Shown here in pieces: positions 37,801-50,800 of a stretch of DNA of 64,000 nt. Under the pieces are notes generated by a model, which saw only the letters and a program-made list of their open reading frames with translations, did not search any database and had not been told where the DNA came from. The position numbers were made by a program, and so were the translations under genes. Within the stretch, counting starts at the first letter, position 1, and each line of letters opens with the position of its first letter. Source of the DNA: Edolisoma coerulescens (taxonomy: Eukaryota > Chordata > Aves > Passeriformes > Campephagidae); contig VWZW01001322.1 of NCBI GenBank assembly GCA_013397115.1, positions 905,186 to 969,185 on the forward strand, written 5' to 3'.

Positions 37801-40420
37801 GGGAGTTCTCTGGATCCTTTTTGTGTTGCAAACAGCCACCATTTGCATGAGTCCATTGCAATAGCAGAAAAGGTGAAATATGAAACTGCTTCCCCACCCT
37901 GGTTTTTAAGGAAGTATCAGGTTCTGGCAAGTTTGGACACCTGCAGCAATTGACTTCTTTCCAGCACAAGTCCAAAGACATTCAGCTTTCCAGCAAGTAA
38001 CTTTCTCCTTGGAAAGGGGCACAAGAGAAAGGGAAAATGGAGAAGAAAGCGAGCAAAGAATACAAGTACAAAATGTTTCAACAGCAAAATGCTGTGCAGG
38101 CTATGTTTCGGGAGGAGGAAAGAAATGCAACATTCAGGGCAGGGTGTATTTTTGAGGTAGCTACAGCTGTCAGGTTTGGTTTCAGCCTTGTTATCTCGGG
38201 AAAAAAAGGGTGAGCAGAAGATGTGCTAATAGGTTAAGGGTGTTAAGATGGGATGGAAAGTCTCAGTGATGCAGGATGGTTTCATGGTTGAGGCAGATCA
38301 TATGGCTGTTTCCTTCACCTCCCCCGAAACCAGCAATAAGAATGAGAGAACTGAATATACCAGAATAAATTCCTGTCTTGGCTACTTGGGAGAAACTCCA
38401 GAACAGCCCTTCTAGTGTAATCAGGGTCAGATTTTGGCCAGAGCTGTGGGGTGCGTTAGGAGGCTGCCGCAATAGTCCTGCCAGGCAGTGGGTCAGTTCA
38501 TTTAATGCCACACCAAGGCGTTCCCCCTTGCTGAGCATGGGTATAAACCCTGCTGTGATTTGGCTCTATAAGCAGAGGTTCCAACTATTTACTTTCTCTT
38601 TTATGTGCTTGTGTTATTTCTGAGAATGATGATGTGTTTTCATGATAAAATTACAATTTTTATAAATTTAAAATCAGCTTCTAAAGCATTTTAGTCCAAA
38701 TCTTCCTCATGACTTAAATTTGTTGATTTAGTCTAATTCAAGAATCTACATTCTTATATCCTTTAAGTTCTCAGAAGCATTTGAAGATGCTAACTGAAAA
38801 CTTTGAGGTTGTTTCAAGCAAGTTTCATTTTGAACAGCTGAACTTTCGGCACTGCCTGTGAGGTGATGTTAGTTTTTCTTCGGGTGGCTAGAGCCAAGAA
38901 ATGGTTCTTGTCTGGCACATCAACATGGAATTCAATAAGGGGCATAAGCAAGCAGACGATCTAGTCCCTGAGGAATGTTTTATTATGTGGAATGGATGGG
39001 AATAATATATGTGCAAGTGTATGCAAAAAAGGCATTACAATAGCTTAATATAATGTGTACAGATGCGTTTGTAGCTGAGAGTTAGTGACAACTAATTTGA
39101 TGCATAAAGGCCATAGAATATGTTAGCAATTGAAAACTAAAAATCAAAAGTGGATAAATATTTCAAAACATAGATTTAACTCTGAATATTTGTGGAAAAT
39201 CTTTAACCTTTTTGGAAACTACAGTTACACATTTGCAATGGACTTGATTTCTTATGAGTAGAAGTTATTCAGTCTTCCCAACTGCACTAATTCACCAAAT
39301 ATGATTTGTTCTTGTAATTTGTAGTATATTAATGGATTTTAAGTGGTTCCAGCAATTCCATTAACTGTGGATGGAACAACGAAGTGAACAGTTTGCCAAA
39401 GGTGGAGACACCACAGTTGTGAAACCAGCCAGTGTTTTATGTCAAACACAGTCGTTTAAAAAATATAGCGGTGAATTAAAGTAAAAGTGACTTAAAGATT
39501 AGGTATTCTACAAAGTGTTGCTCTAAATGAAGACAGGAGTATGAGCAGTAACATCTGGATGGAATAAAGACCAATCTGAGAACTAAAGTAAAATAACATG
39601 GCTTATTTGAACAATTTCTGCATTAGAAAATAGAAGTTAATATGAAGAACAAGAGTCTCTGGAAGTTTTTGGAAGAGGGACAAAAAGTTGACAAATGATG
39701 CAAAGTTTTCAGCAGCTTTACTGTCCATCTTAAGTTAGACGGCTTTTAGCATTTGCTTATGATGTGCCCAACGCCTGACCACATTGTCTGCTTTGGGCAT
39801 CTTGGAGGTGTAAAGTCCACAGAAGGAGTCATAAAGCCAGCTGACAAGGGAGCAGAGGAGGCACAGCACTTAATTGCAAATGGATTGCAAGATAATCCCT
39901 TCTGTGTAACTCCTCTGGCTTCACCTGAGGCCGCATGGGGACTGAACATACGTGTGTGCTTTCGCTTGTGAGAAAACACACTTAACAGCCAAGTTTAGGT
40001 TTTCGGTTTTTTGAGAGTTTTACTTATAGAGTGGTTTTAGTCAGTATGGAGGTCCCATATAAAAAGACATTTTTACTTTCGTAAGAATTGCTGTCTTGCA
40101 TATAACAATTTTCTTTTTTTGGCCAACTTCTTCCTCATTAACCTACCAGAGAATTATACACACCAGGGTTTATTTAGATGATCTTTCAAGTGTCCTTCCT
40201 GTTTATAGAGTAATTAGCTACATGCACCAGACAAAATATGAGGCCGGGGAATGGAGGTTCCATGCTAACAGGAAGCACCTTCATGTAAATAAGGATGATG
40301 CTCCACGTCATCCAGTAACTCCATCTTCCTGCAGGATGCTTTGAAATGCTTCTTTGGAAACAGAAGTATTTATTCTATTAACAGGATTAAGCAAAATATG
40401 AGATGGCCATGTTTGCATTT
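34831..40420. other. Anonymous non-coding DNA, no gene seen apart from listed sites
   Basis: No exon or RNA gene was recognised. 37228-37856 is partly open on the minus strand (110 and 132 codons, different frames) without any family signature. The interval 38640-39740 is AT-rich with essentially no open frames. Confidence 0.6.
35368..35389. promoter_or_regulatory. 7-bp-stem hairpin containing an AP-2-type site
   Basis: TCTCCGC (35368-35374) and GCGGAGA (35383-35389) are exact reverse complements around an eight-base loop. The left arm and loop together contain GCCTCAGGC (35373-35381), an exact match to the TFAP2 consensus GCCnnnGGC. A few extra CpGs surround it (35370-35400). This small GC-rich island in AT-rich DNA could be a regulatory site; the evidence is motif-level only. 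Confidence 0.25.
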
Positions 40421-40437
40421 ACACACACACACACACA
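40421..40437. repeat. (AC)8 microsatellite
   Basis: Eight AC units followed by an A-run. It is a short dinucleotide repeat with no other associated feature. Confidence 0.9.
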
Positions 40438-43400
40438 AAAGGTGAGTTCTGAAGTGGAGTGTAGGGAATTTCTTTGGATTACTGACACTCATGTCAGCCT
40501 TTGGGAGAGTTGATCATTCCTTTGCCTGATGGACTGAAATAATTTCACTTTGATATTGTTTACCTTGACCATATAGTGAACCTTCAACTATGCACAGAGC
40601 AGGACAATGTAGGTGATAGAACAGGCTCCTGGGAGCACACTGTTGTGCTTGCTCAGAAATCTTTTATTCCAAGGGTGCTTGTTAATTATTAATATCTGTT
40701 GTTAATACTATGTTTGTGCCATTATTTAAGGGCACATATGGACACCAGAGCTGACATATCACCAGCACGAAGTCTTCCCAGATTTCTTTCTGAAAACCAA
40801 AGTCTCTGCATGTTCAAAAATACTTGTCAAATAAAATAATGAAGACGAATCTGTTAGTTTTTATTAGGAATATTTTTTTCATTTTGGCATCTTTTGAATT
40901 TTGTGGTGTTTCCCAGTGCTCATGGATGAAAAAGTTGTTTCTGCATCTAAAATGGACCTTGGTGGTCCCTCAGCAGGTGACAGTTGCCAGTGACCTCCTG
41001 TGAGCCCAGGCCTACAAATGGTGCACTGACCTCACCCACTCACAAACAAACAACAAAGATGATAGAGAAACTCATTGGTGAACAAAATTAAACACTGCAG
41101 GTCAAATGGAAATCAATTACAAGCTGTGCATAAGACTTTGGAAGTGAACACCAGCTCTCACCCACGAATTGGGATGGAGGCAATCAAACGTTAGGTCAGC
41201 TCAGGTCACCCTGTGGCTTTGGTGTCCATTTTTCACTCAATATAGGATAGGCAACCATAAACATCTGAGAAAGTGGATGAAGTTAACAGATGACTTGTAC
41301 ATAGTGATAGATCCTGTGCTGAACACATCGTGCCAGTACAAATAAATAAAATTATTTAAGGAAAAAGCCCCTCTTTTTGTAGTAAGTAGAAACATGGTCA
41401 TAGCCATCTAAACAAAATCTGTTAATTTTTGAATTTAACTCTGCCTCTGATTTATGTATAAATTCTAATTGGTATCATCTGTCTAATGCAATTAAACAGT
41501 TTTTAGCACTGAGCCTGTCTTAACTTTTAAATGAACACAGATAATTTTTCCTCAGCAATAGGCCCAATAGGACCAACATCAATAGACTTGCAAGAAAAGA
41601 ACCTAAATGAATTAGACATCCAAAGTCCACTCATTTCTATTCCTATACAGCACAGTGCTTTGAAATGACCTATGGACTAACTTAAGATGTTATTTTATGC
41701 CAATTATTTTTGAAAATACTTGTGAGCTGAGATGGCTCCAGCGCTTCAATTGAAAATGCAACACTTGTAACACTTACGTTACACATCTCTAACATGTACA
41801 AAAGTATCCTGAATGAAGAAAAGAATTTTAATGTATCTAATAGTTATTGCAGACTTCTGGAACTATGAAAAAAACCCATCATAAATTAACTTTTTGTCTT
41901 GACATGGAGTTACTTTCAATCTAAGCTGGTAACCAAAAATACAGGGTATTCCAGGTTGTGGATCACAATGGTGATGGTGGACATGGATGTCTTAAATACA
42001 GTCCTTTTGATTTCCAAGGCATTCACAAAAGTCCTGCAGACACACATGGGATGAAACAGCCCAAACTTTGTTGACCCAGCACCTGACCCAAAACCCAAGG
42101 ACTGTCCTATCAATGCTTTTTTGGATCTGAGTGTCTTCAGTCTCTCTTTGTATTTCTCTTCACATTTCCTGCTACTTTTTGTTCTGGTTTTCTTAAACAC
42201 CTACCCTCACACAAAACATACCAGGGCCCCATCATGCTTCTCATCCATTCCCGAGCAGATGTAAGATGTGTAACTCACCTCTGACTGGGGTGGTGATGAA
42301 TTCCTGCAGCTTGAGAGCTCTGGATGTGGCTGTTTGTAACCCAGGGAGGCTCGCTGTCAAACTGGTTGACAGTAGTGAGCATACCCAGATTATAATTTAG
42401 TGTGTGTGTTGCACAATTAATGATATGTGAAAGCCTTGTTAAGATTTGCATTTTGGGCCAAGGACTTTATTTCTTGTTCCTGACACAGAGCTGGGTACTT
42501 AAAACATTTACCCACAAATGTTAACTTTGCAGTGGGGAGCTTTCTGGATTTGTCTGTGGTTTGGATATACTGGGTGGCTGGGAACTTTCCAGCAATATTA
42601 CAGCAGGTTTATCTCTTTCATGGATCATGGCATGAGTGCAGTAAAAAACCATAATTTCAGTCTATGCAAGATGGAAAGCAACAATATTAGTGAATCTGCA
42701 TATTCATCTCTATGCTGCATTTATTTGAAGACTTTCCTTTATCATAATTATTTTATGTGTAGAAGCCTATGGTATCTCATGAAAGTCTTCCCTGGCCAGG
42801 AGTCCTGGAAGGAAAAATTAATTTGCACAAAAAAAAATGGATCACAATCTATGCTTGTAAGATAGGCATGACCACCAAGGAGGCCCAGAGTCAGAGCATT
42901 AAATATTCTCCCTCGATCCCAGGGGCTTGGCTTCAGTGCAAGCTGGGACCTGAATTCTCCAAAGATAGGTGACTACAGCTGCCTGCAAGGAGTCTCAGCT
43001 GAGGAGTTTTACAGCTTGCACCTGGCTCATAGCTCATACCTTAAACATCCTCCAGGGAGCTTACAGTCTCATTTTTGTTCTTTAGACACTACAACAAAAT
43101 TGAAATGAAAATCTAAAATGCAAACCTTTTTCCCAAACCATGTGAAGGTCAAGGAAATAACCTCTTGTGCAAAACCATCAGGAAAACACATACAGAAAAG
43201 CAGATAGCAGGAATGAAAGTAAGCAGCTATTATAACACCACTAGAAATCTCCTTTTTAAACTGGCTAGCAGTTCGGAAAAGTTGAAAATGTTCTTTTAAA
43301 TGCCTTCCAGCAGCAAAGGATAGGATATTGCACTGGGCACAATATTCTAGGAGGTGGGTCCCACCACCTTCTACTCACATGCGTTTTCCATAATAAGTCA

Positions 43401-46400
43401 AAGCAAAGAACTACTTTCCATGTTGCTGTTTTAAAAATGAACTTTCAAGAGAAATTTCCACCATGACTCTTCCATCACAAGTGGTCTAATAGCAGTGGTG
43501 GGGACATGCACAGAGTCCAGAGCAGAAATGCTGATGGTGCCCTTGGGAGCAGGACTCCTTACTTACTGGCAGATCCTCCATGAAATACATGAAGGGCTGG
43601 AGCCTGGGGGCTTCAGCCACCAGCTCCTGTTTGTAAGGAGGCTGTTCAGCAGCTGTGTTCCTACACTGCCCTAAGGCTTCTGAGCAACACGAGGAGAGAT
43701 GGTTTTCCCTGCCTCAGGATGAGCCCTGGCACCTACCTCCTGCCACAGGAGATACTGCAGGAGGTAGGACAAGGAAAATTGAGTGTGGACAGAGAGAGAT
43801 GTTTCTGCATCTGCCTTTCCCTCAGGAGCTGTTGGTTGACCACATCTCTCACATAAATGACAGAGTAAGAACTACTTTGTTGCCACAAGCTCTCCCTAGA
43901 GCTAGAACCAGTTCTGGGACCAGCAGTGTAAATGTGCTTAAGTAGAGAACAGCAGCCTCTCCCCCTACCTACAGGTGAGGAGAAGTTTGATCTGACTGCT
44001 TTATCGATGTGGAAGAGCAATGATCATTTCATTACGTGCAAAATGTACTGCAGCCTGGTGACTCAAAAAACCCAGGTCCTTGTTGCAGCATTTTGTGCTG
44101 ACTGTGTTTCTGTATCATTATGATGCATACATAGACTGCAGATCAGAGGCTATTTCTTGGTCATTTTACCTATAAGATTGAGATTTCCTGCTAAATCACT
44201 GAGAACAGTGAAAATTTGCAGTGCTTTTATTAAACTTTCATAGTCAGCACACAGCAAAATTAGAAGGTATGTCAGCTTGGGTTTGAGTACCTCAAAGAAA
44301 CCAAAATGCTTTAAAACCAAGCAGTTAAACAAAAGTAAACTTATAAATCTCTTGAAAAGTCCCAGAGACCTTCCAATCAGTCTGCTGACACCTTCTGCCT
44401 GTCTCTGACCCTCCTAAATCAAAGCATTTATCTAAAGCACAAAAGTTGACAGTTTGCATTTAATAAAAGTTGCTTGTCTTGTCAATCTGCAGAACTCTTG
44501 TTCCCACTGCCCGTTTCCTTGATGATGTGTTACAGCAATGCAATAGCCAGCAGCACTCACAGAAATAGATGCAAAAAGTGGCCTGATTAATTTTAAATAC
44601 GTCCATTCTTTAATACAAAATGTAGGTTGGAAAGAGATGCTGTGTATTTCAACTAGCAGAAATTCTGTTTTGGGGGAACAATTACTGTTCCTGATAACAC
44701 ACATTGTATGACAACAGAAAAATAAATAAAAGACCCAGTTTGCTCACAGGCATTTTCAAGGGCTTTGTAATTAACAATAATTCTGAAAGTTTCAAGTTTC
44801 TGTGTACAGTTTTGCTAATCAGTAAAGCTAAAGATCTATTACACTTGCAAGCATCAGAAAAAAAAATTATGTCAAAATGTGCTGCTTTTGTGTCTCTGGA
44901 ATTATGCAGACTTAGGCTTCAGTCCTGTGTACTTCCACACGGGGTTTTCCTTTACCCATATGCTTTGAATGCAGTATTTGCTTACATTATGTAGAACGTA
45001 GACTGGAAGTAAATTATAATTTTGAGAAGTATATATTTCCTTGCATATCATGTAAGAAGTCCTGTTCATAAGGTAATATTAATCTTTAGTGTTGAGATCC
45101 CACTAGCCTTCACAAAATGGTGTTACATTTTAAAGGTATTGAAATTAATTGGTTATACTTAGTTTCCCTTTTGTTTAAAAGGAAGATCTTTTCTGATACA
45201 CTGCAGAATACACATCAGGCTGAGGCATTCCTAGTTAATGCTAAACAGTGTTCATTTGTTTACAAGCAATTGCTCTTCCCTGGACAGGAAAGGAACTGTG
45301 GAGCTTTCCCGGTGACCATGGATGGCTCCATCATCTGAAGCAGCCTCTTAAATTTCAGGCAACTTCAGGGCTGTAGACTCTATTTGATAGCTTGGAGAGG
45401 AAAGCCAAGTGTGTTGGGACCAGTTTAGGCACCATGCAAGACCAGCCACGGTGTAGAGAGCATCAGGCTGCTGGTATCAGCTTAGGATCAGCAGTAGGTC
45501 CTGCTGCCTATTTTTCCCATGCTGAGCTGTTGCATCAGGAAAGTGAAGAGGTAAAAGGGAAGCAGCTGCCTGTGTCAAGGCCCAGCAGTAAGGAAGGATG
45601 TGCAGGATAGCAGAAGAGCAGCAGTCCCAGCCTCCCCTTAGCTGCAAACCCCACTGATGCCTCTCCGGAAGGCCGTGACAGGGTGTAAGGGACCATGTGT
45701 GTATTTTCTGGGTACATTTTCACCGCTCATTGGCAGCTCCAGAAATGCACACATAAACCTCAGCATGGGTCAGAAGAAGCACTAACGTGTGCTTATCTCT
45801 TCTTCTCAAGACTTTGTGGGTATCTTCTGTCCAGCTCACAGGTACATTGTGAAAATTTATTTCAGTCAAATGTAGGTGGTAATAAAGCTAATACTCTTTT
45901 ATTGTCCCAGGCTGTCAGAATAGCTTTAAGTCTATGTATTGGTAAGATCAGGCAGGTGTTTTTATTTATAACAAATTGAGTTCTAAAGTCTCCTTAATTA
46001 AATGAAACATGGTTTAAATACTTATTTTCATTCCTTATTTTATAAACTTAATTCTTCAAAACAAATATTCCTTAAGAAAGTACAAACAGGCAAAATTCAA
46101 AATTTTATACCTTTATCTTACTGTTGTTACTCAAAAAATAATGGTTGCTGAAGAGGGGTTCGGGCTGTAACTTGAGTTTAAGCTCAGAAGATTATGCTGG
46201 AGGTGCATAGAAAAGCCTTGAAGTAGGTATTTAAAGAAACTTACAAATTAAAATTGAAATAAATATTGTGCTGAAAAACTAAGTATGAAGATTGTAGCAG
46301 GAGGCTTAGGAGAACGCAGCTGAGCTTCTGTTGACAGAAGTGGAAGGCAGCTTACCTTGTGCTCGTCTCCCCAAGGATGCTTGTGGGAGGCCCAGCTCAT

Positions 46401-47787
46401 GAATCTCCCTGTTGTACAGTGCTGAATCCTGACCTACGTATGGTTATAACGAGAGGGATTCTTTTGACAGCTTGGAAACTCATGACCCTTGCTTTGCAAA
46501 AGGCATTTTTAAATAGCAGTGTTTTGGACTCCAAAGACAGTCTGTGCTTCAGCAGAGTAAAACATTTCTTTAGTTCATTCTTCTCTTAAGAAACTCCATT
46601 GCGAGTCAGCGATCTCATCTTCTGGTCCTGGTTAAGGCATCAAGCAAGGGAGCCAGGCTTTTACAGTCAGGCTTACACTAACACAGACACCCCTACACAC
46701 CCTGGTTTGTTTTGTTATAAGGCAAGTGAGGGTCACCCAAATTTTTAACAGGGAAAGTTCACAATTTTAGTCCTGTCACTGATCATGTTTTACATAGATG
46801 GAGCCCAGCAGAGTTGTGATTTAGTTGCCTGAGGTGTTAGTAGTTTATTAGCTGTATTTGTGGTGCTGATCAGAGCTTGGGCTTTTGTGGCACCTCGTCT
46901 GCCATGCAGAGCAGACCAGTGGGGTGGTTTCCCTGTAAGGAATATGCCTCTGGTGAGTAGCCCAGGTCGTGAAGATCCAGCTCTGTGTCCATCTGGGTAA
47001 GCAAGTGTCAGGTTTTAGAGAAGTCAAGTTGTGAGATACTGCATTTCATTTGGGAGTCCTAAAACCAGCACAGCTGGGGAAGCTGGGGGATGCCTGGGGG
47101 GTGGTGTGAAGCCCCTCTTGGCTGTACCACAGAGCCCCTTCCAAGACGAGGGATGTGATGTGCCCGAGCTTGCTGCAGCCACTCACTGCCACCACTGCTC
47201 TGCAAAGGTTTTTCGAGTGTGGCTTCAAAACCGTGCTGTCTGGACTGAACACGTAAACCACAGTGCACAGCCCTAAAGTGTAGGCTCAGCCTCCAGAGGG
47301 AAAGTGTGGGGGTTTCCTCTGGCCACAGAAAGCTGTGTTAGCATTCTCTGTGCCAGGCTGTGGTGTGGAGGGAGTGTGTGAAAGTGGCCAGTGCAATCTG
47401 GCTCACATGCCCTTGGGACCACTTTTTAGAAATATAACTTATTGCATGAAAAAAATGTATTAGTGTAGTTTAGAGTAGCCCTGAGCTCTCTGATTTAGGG
47501 CTACTTTGAATAACTTCTGGGAATCATAGACTGCCCTCAGGACTATCTAAAGCAGGGAGGCAGCAATCAGCTCTGTTGTATCACTATTTTTATGCTGCTT
47601 TTATACTGGGACATGCAGACGGCCATGCTTAATGAGGCAGTTCCCATTGCAAAAGCTACTCTGTCAGAAGGCCAGATTTCTGTTTGCAATTCACCCATGA
47701 TGGCTGAACAATTCAGCTGCAGAGTACAGGTCTAACTGACTTTGATTTTAGTTGTATTTCTAAACCACACTAATATGCTATTTTGAT
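40438..47787. other. Anonymous non-coding DNA, no gene seen
   Basis: No exon, RNA gene or transposon was recognised. A 94-codon minus frame (41916-42200) and a 115-codon plus frame (42518-42865) have no recognisable domain. A G-rich cluster lies at 47076-47104 and is listed separately. Confidence 0.6.
47076..47104 (+). other. G-tract cluster with possible quadruplex-forming potential
   Basis: G-tracts of four, five, six and two bases occur within 29 bases (47076-47079, 47085-47089, 47096-47101, 47103-47104). A strict four-by-three-G quadruplex is not met, since the fourth tract has only two Gs, but a two-tier quadruplex is possible. No promoter or exon was seen beside it. Confidence 0.3.
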
Positions 47788-47870
47788 CTATATGTGTATG
47801 TGTGTGTAAGTATATTATATATACAATGTGTTATATATAATAACATGCATTTAATATATATGTAATGCTT
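47788..47870. repeat. TA/TG-rich degenerate simple repeat
   Basis: The stretch is built mainly from TATA, TGTG and ATAT units with interruptions, for example a TGTGTGTG core near 47810 followed by alternating TA. It is an ageing dinucleotide repeat and probably easily melted DNA. Confidence 0.75.
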
Positions 47871-50800
47871 ATTTTTATGTATAAAATATGTTATTTCCAC
47901 TGACAATCTTACTGAAGGGTAGTGCTGGCAAGACAGTGGCCTGGCATGGGTTTTTAAATTAGATCAATTTTTAATAATAGACGCATTTTTGTTATTCGTG
48001 GCGTTAGTCTCTGCAGTATGTACTAGAACCGCACTGCTCTGGTTGTCTGCTAGATCACTGACCCTATTATTTCTCTTGAGCCTCTATATTAAGTTTTTAT
48101 GCAGTAGTCAACTCCAAAACAAAAGTTTTAACAGTACACTGAGCCTTCTATCCTTCCCACTTACTATAACTCCTTCTGCAATGCACTTCATTCAATTCAT
48201 TAGAACTCTTTCTCCATTAATTGACCATTTACAGTTCACTGGAACCATAACAATGACCTATGCACCGCAACGAGAATAATGGAGTGTCCCCCTGACACAG
48301 AGCCAGCCCACCTTGAAAGCCCTGACATTACCTCCACCCCACCGGCTTAGTGGAGATGTGGTTTATATTAGTGACCTGAGGGAGGTTCATGCCCTCTGGG
48401 AGAAGGCTGTTCCCTGGAATGGCAGTGTGATTAATGGTTTATTTACAGCAGTGACATCAAGGCTGTCAGGACTCTCCATCAGTCTTTGATGTAAAACACA
48501 CTAAGAGGCCCTAGGTCATTCTTATCTGCTCAGAGAAGAGAAATCAGAAATGAGGAGTGGTTCAGTGTGGCCACAACTCTGGTAGGATTATTTTCCACGA
48601 CAGCAAAAGCAGGAGAAAATTAGAAGGTCACATCTACTTCACTGGCCTTACTGGTGAGACAGTGTGACCACAAAGAGACCAGGGCTTCTCCGTTTTGGCT
48701 GGGAGAGGACAGCAAGACAGCACTAGTGACAGACAACACATTGAGAAAATGCAAATACCTACATCAAATCCATGGGGCATTGTAAAGGGGGAGTGCTTCA
48801 GTTCAGTCACCAAACAGGACAGGTTTTTCACGTCCTGGGTGAAGCTGAGTTTAGACAGGAAATTTTAGGGGTAACTGTGTAGTCTCCAGCTCTATCATGT
48901 ATAGTCGTTTCCAATTTTCAGAATTTCATGCTTTAATACTATTTTAGAAAAGGCTTCTGCTGTTGAAAACTTCCTGTGTTCTTGCTGAGTTGGCTAAGCA
49001 TGGTCTGATTTTCCTCAGCTCTGTGTACTGGTAAATCCCACGCAGCTCGTGGGCCGGCTGATCAGTGAGATAATGTTGAGGCAGTGTCAGCCCTTTCCCT
49101 CAGCCCCCTAATGGGAATGGGTTTGCTGACACTCAGCACGTTTGCAGGGGCAGCCAGCTCCTCCCCTGCCTGATCCAGCTCCTGTGGTGCAGGACTCTTC
49201 CAGGAGAGCTCTTGAGTTGGGGGTGTTGCATAGTACTGTGCCCATGGTGCTTTGGTTCCGCATTGCCTTCCCTTACAAATGACTAAGATACCTGAGAAGT
49301 TCTCTTGGGCCTACTTGAAATAATAACTGAATGAAAACCAGTTACTGAATCTGAGCCAGATAAGAATTAAAGTAACATTGGGGAGGGAAGAAAGCTCTGT
49401 TGGAAAGGCTCAGCTTCCCCAGAGTTTCTGTCTGTTAAGAGTTTTGGCACTTGCGCTATCAGCATGTTCCAACCCACTTGGCTTGGTGTGGGCTCCTCAC
49501 TATTTCCCAGTGCCAGAGCAGCACAACCCCACGATAGCTTTCCTGCATCCGACAGCCTGGCAGACTGCACTCCTTCTTACTGGGTTAAGATCTACACACA
49601 GCAATCTTGCAGGAATATGCATATGATATCCCTGTGAACCAAACCATTGATCTTAACAGAGCCTTGGCTTGTTCAAAACCCTGTTAACAGGCTTGCTTGG
49701 CAGAGCACATTTTGTGGGGCCTGCTCCTTTCTTGGCTTCTTGTAGAGTACTGTATGGAAATTAGTGTATGCAGTGAGGACCACCCAAAGCAAATGGTTTC
49801 CATTAGATTTAATGAGTACTTAAACACAGTAGTGTAGCATGTATGTGCAACAGGACACACAGATTTCTCAACAGCAGGTGTTGCTTAGCCGAAGCAAAAA
49901 GCCCCAGGATGTAGTAGGAACAAACCACCCAAATAAAGCAATCAAGAAAAAAATACAGAAGCAAATTAAAGTTTGCACACAATGAAAACAGAGCTAAACA
50001 AAAGCTGCGCTTCCCTGCCCTAACTTTAATCTTCTAAGAGGTCTTTAGACATTGTGCTAGATGGCTTCTAGCCTGCTGTAGTATTTGCATGGCAAGTATT
50101 TCCATTTAATTTTACAGTTCTGTGTACAGAACCTAGAGCAGAAAGACTAGAAAAAAACAGAAGAAACAAAATACGCAGAAAACAAATCTTTGTTGATGAC
50201 TTTCCTTGTTTCTCTTTCCCCCCCATTTCATGGAAGATCCGAGGCAACAGAAGGTTATGTGGCTGATGAGTCACAACCAACAATCGTTATAGTCAATACA
50301 CATTATACATATATTTTAGTATTTTCCAGCTCTGAGAGAAAGTTGCATAATTTTCTCATTTTCTAAAACTTTCCCAGACCACTCCCTTTGTAAAATCTGT
50401 GAAAGGGCTTTTAGCTATTTTGTGGTCAAGGCTCTGTCCCCTGTTCAGCCTGCTTGTCCCAAAATGCACTTCAGTAAACTCAGAACAAAGATGGGCTACC
50501 CTCAGAAAACCCCACTCCCTTTCTTCTCTCCCTCCTAAATTTCTTATGGGAACTCAAAAGCCCAATTTTTAAATGCTGCAGGATTTGTTGGTGATGAGCA
50601 ACTGCAGCATAGAAATCAGCAAGGGAAACCTGGATTTGCTGGCACTCATCGTGGGAAACACCCAGACCTCCATCCTGTTTCTCTCCCACCGCTCTTGTCT
50701 CGCTATTTGCAACCTGAGGCTCATCCCTTGGCATGCACACCTCTCTGTCCCCTCCGGGCCATCCAGAGAGAGCGCTCCGCTCCTCTGCTGCCTGCCTGCC

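Noticed and set aside
47989..48279. C/A/T-skewed stretch that at first looked like a nuclear copy of mitochondrial DNA
   Set aside because: The translation did not match any mitochondrial protein I could recognise and no mitochondrial tRNA was adjacent. A search against an avian mitogenome would settle it.
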